Positions 63,485 to 64,000 of a DNA stretch of 64,000 nucleotides are shown here, piece by piece. The position numbers and the translations under genes are program-made. The stretch is from Nostoc desertorum CM1-VF14 (lineage in GTDB: Bacteria > Cyanobacteriota > Cyanobacteriia > Cyanobacteriales > Nostocaceae): assembly GCA_019359245.1 (NCBI GenBank), contig JAHHHR010000005.1, positions 62,001-126,000 of the forward strand. Direction: 5' to 3'. Within the stretch, counting starts at the first letter, position 1, and every line of letters starts with the position of its first letter. Below the pieces are notes generated by a model. The model was not told the origin of the DNA. It ran no database searches and saw only the letters and a list, made by a program, of their open reading frames with translations.

Positions 63485-64000
63485 TTGGCCCAATGTTAGG
63501 TGGGTGCCTAAGCCAGGAAGTCACCCTCCTGACTCGGCTACAAAACCCTGCATGAATCGTTAGATTCACACGGCTCCTCAATGACTTGGTGCTTGTCAAA
63601 CACACCGATAAATTCCGAGTTAGAAGGAATTACGGTTGGGGACTTCCAGAAAATAAAATATACAGTTCCTAAGAATGATAATAATTATTATGAGGTGGGA
63701 TAGGCTGCCAACGGCAGCCTATCCCACCTCAATTTGTAGTAAATTCAATTTATATTCCTCCTATCAACGTGACCAAATACATCAGAGCAGACCATCGATA
63801 TTCGATGATCTGATAGGACGTTATTCTCAGATGGTGGCGGTTGAATTCCAACCGTTTGCTTTCGAATTTATTTCACCTCAAGGAGGGTTTCGTTGCATTT
63901 TTCTTTTGATAGGCAATATTCATCAAGGATGTTACTAATTAAAACCCCAACTTTAAAAGCCAAAATCGCTATAAGCATCAAATATTTGGTGTGTTAGAGT
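63485..64000. other. Right-end non-coding region with a strong hairpin
   Basis: 516 bases. Open frames across it are short and not protein-like. 63530-63590 (GACTCGGCTACAAAACCC then CACGGCTCCTCAATG) resembles sequence seen around group II intron or transposon ends, which I cannot confirm. The main structure is the hairpin at 63691-63731. Confidence 0.4.
63691..63731. terminator. Perfect 19-bp hairpin, possible terminator
   Basis: TGAGGTGGGATAGGCTGCC pairs fully with GGCAGCCTATCCCACCTCA around loop AAC, then ATTTG. It is very stable but 207 bases from the baeRF3-like stop and with a weak T-run, so it could equally be the palindromic end of a mobile element. Confidence 0.5.

Noticed and set aside
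63530..63600. Possible group II intron or transposon end
   Set aside because: The resemblance is by memory only, and no reverse transcriptase, domain V hairpin or transposase is nearby.
63243..63605. 120-codon minus-strand frame over the end of the baeRF3-like gene
   Set aside because: Antisense to a well-supported gene; most of it is the shadow of that gene.
1..64000. tRNA, rRNA, tmRNA or known riboswitch
   Set aside because: Reading the spacers I found no T-arm GTTCGAATCC-type motif, rRNA-like sequence or recognisable riboswitch core; small RNAs cannot be excluded by eye.

Overview
The window reads as a chromosomal segment of a filamentous, heterocyst-forming cyanobacterium of the Nostoc/Anabaena type. 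Evidence: the HIP1 octamer GCGATCGC is frequent in genes and spacers; heptamer short tandem repeats of the TAATGAC type lie against several start codons; there is a HetZ-family protein, two Mo-nitro_C proteins, and many proteins of cyanobacterial type (DUF2301, DUF1400, baeRF3-like, LapA/DUF1049, diheme cytochrome). Gene density is moderate, strands alternate often, and most transcription units have one or two genes. No rRNA, tRNA, CRISPR array, prophage or intact transposase was recognised. Layout: 0-5 kb has the end of a ThDP enzyme of the acetolactate synthase group, then a minus-strand arsenic block (arsS, a short divergent PiT-type transporter, arsM) preceded by an OmpR-family regulator. 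5-14 kb is loose accessory sequence: two Mo-nitro_C paralogues, a methyltransferase, a GNAT protein, small proteins, a GIY-YIG-like protein, cupin, creatininase-family and alpha/beta hydrolase genes, a BON protein, plus relics of a Ser/Thr kinase and a WD40 protein. 14-25 kb is mostly housekeeping: ilvN, secA, a diheme cytochrome, a MoxR ATPase, ribF, an MBL hydrolase, surE and pheS, followed by a RelE/ParE-type toxin-antitoxin pair. 25-37 kb has a DUF4926 protein, a pentapeptide-repeat protein, an AT-rich orphan, an S9 peptidase, a 21-bp tandem array, a short RecQ, a lipoprotein, a TrmJ-like methyltransferase, a class-A beta-lactamase-like serine hydrolase, MarR plus a membrane protein, and dprA. 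37-50 kb has a DUF1400-SGNH fusion, a DUF218/DUF2301 pair, a broken TPR gene, a hetZ-like gene, a YrdC-domain gene, larC, a TonB-dependent receptor, lapA, and a phosphoglucomutase/phosphomannomutase gene. 50-64 kb has a PD-(D/E)XK nuclease, a propeller-transglutaminase, a P-type Ca2+-ATPase, recF, MgtC, a PEP-synthase-like protein with a degenerate ATP motif, an exported protein, and a baeRF3-like gene beside a truncated inverted copy. How the genes fit together: ArsM and ArsS are successive arsenosugar enzymes, and the transporter between them plausibly links phosphate/arsenate uptake to that pathway. The ThDP enzyme and IlvN both relate to acetolactate, but they are 14 kb apart and not an operon. 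Most other neighbours show no obvious shared pathway. The strongest structural signal is the repeat load: at least two palindromic dispersed families (one read in frame inside three genes), three MITE-like families with terminal inverted repeats, purine-rich tandem tracts, heptamer repeats, and the 12-unit 21-bp array after recQ.
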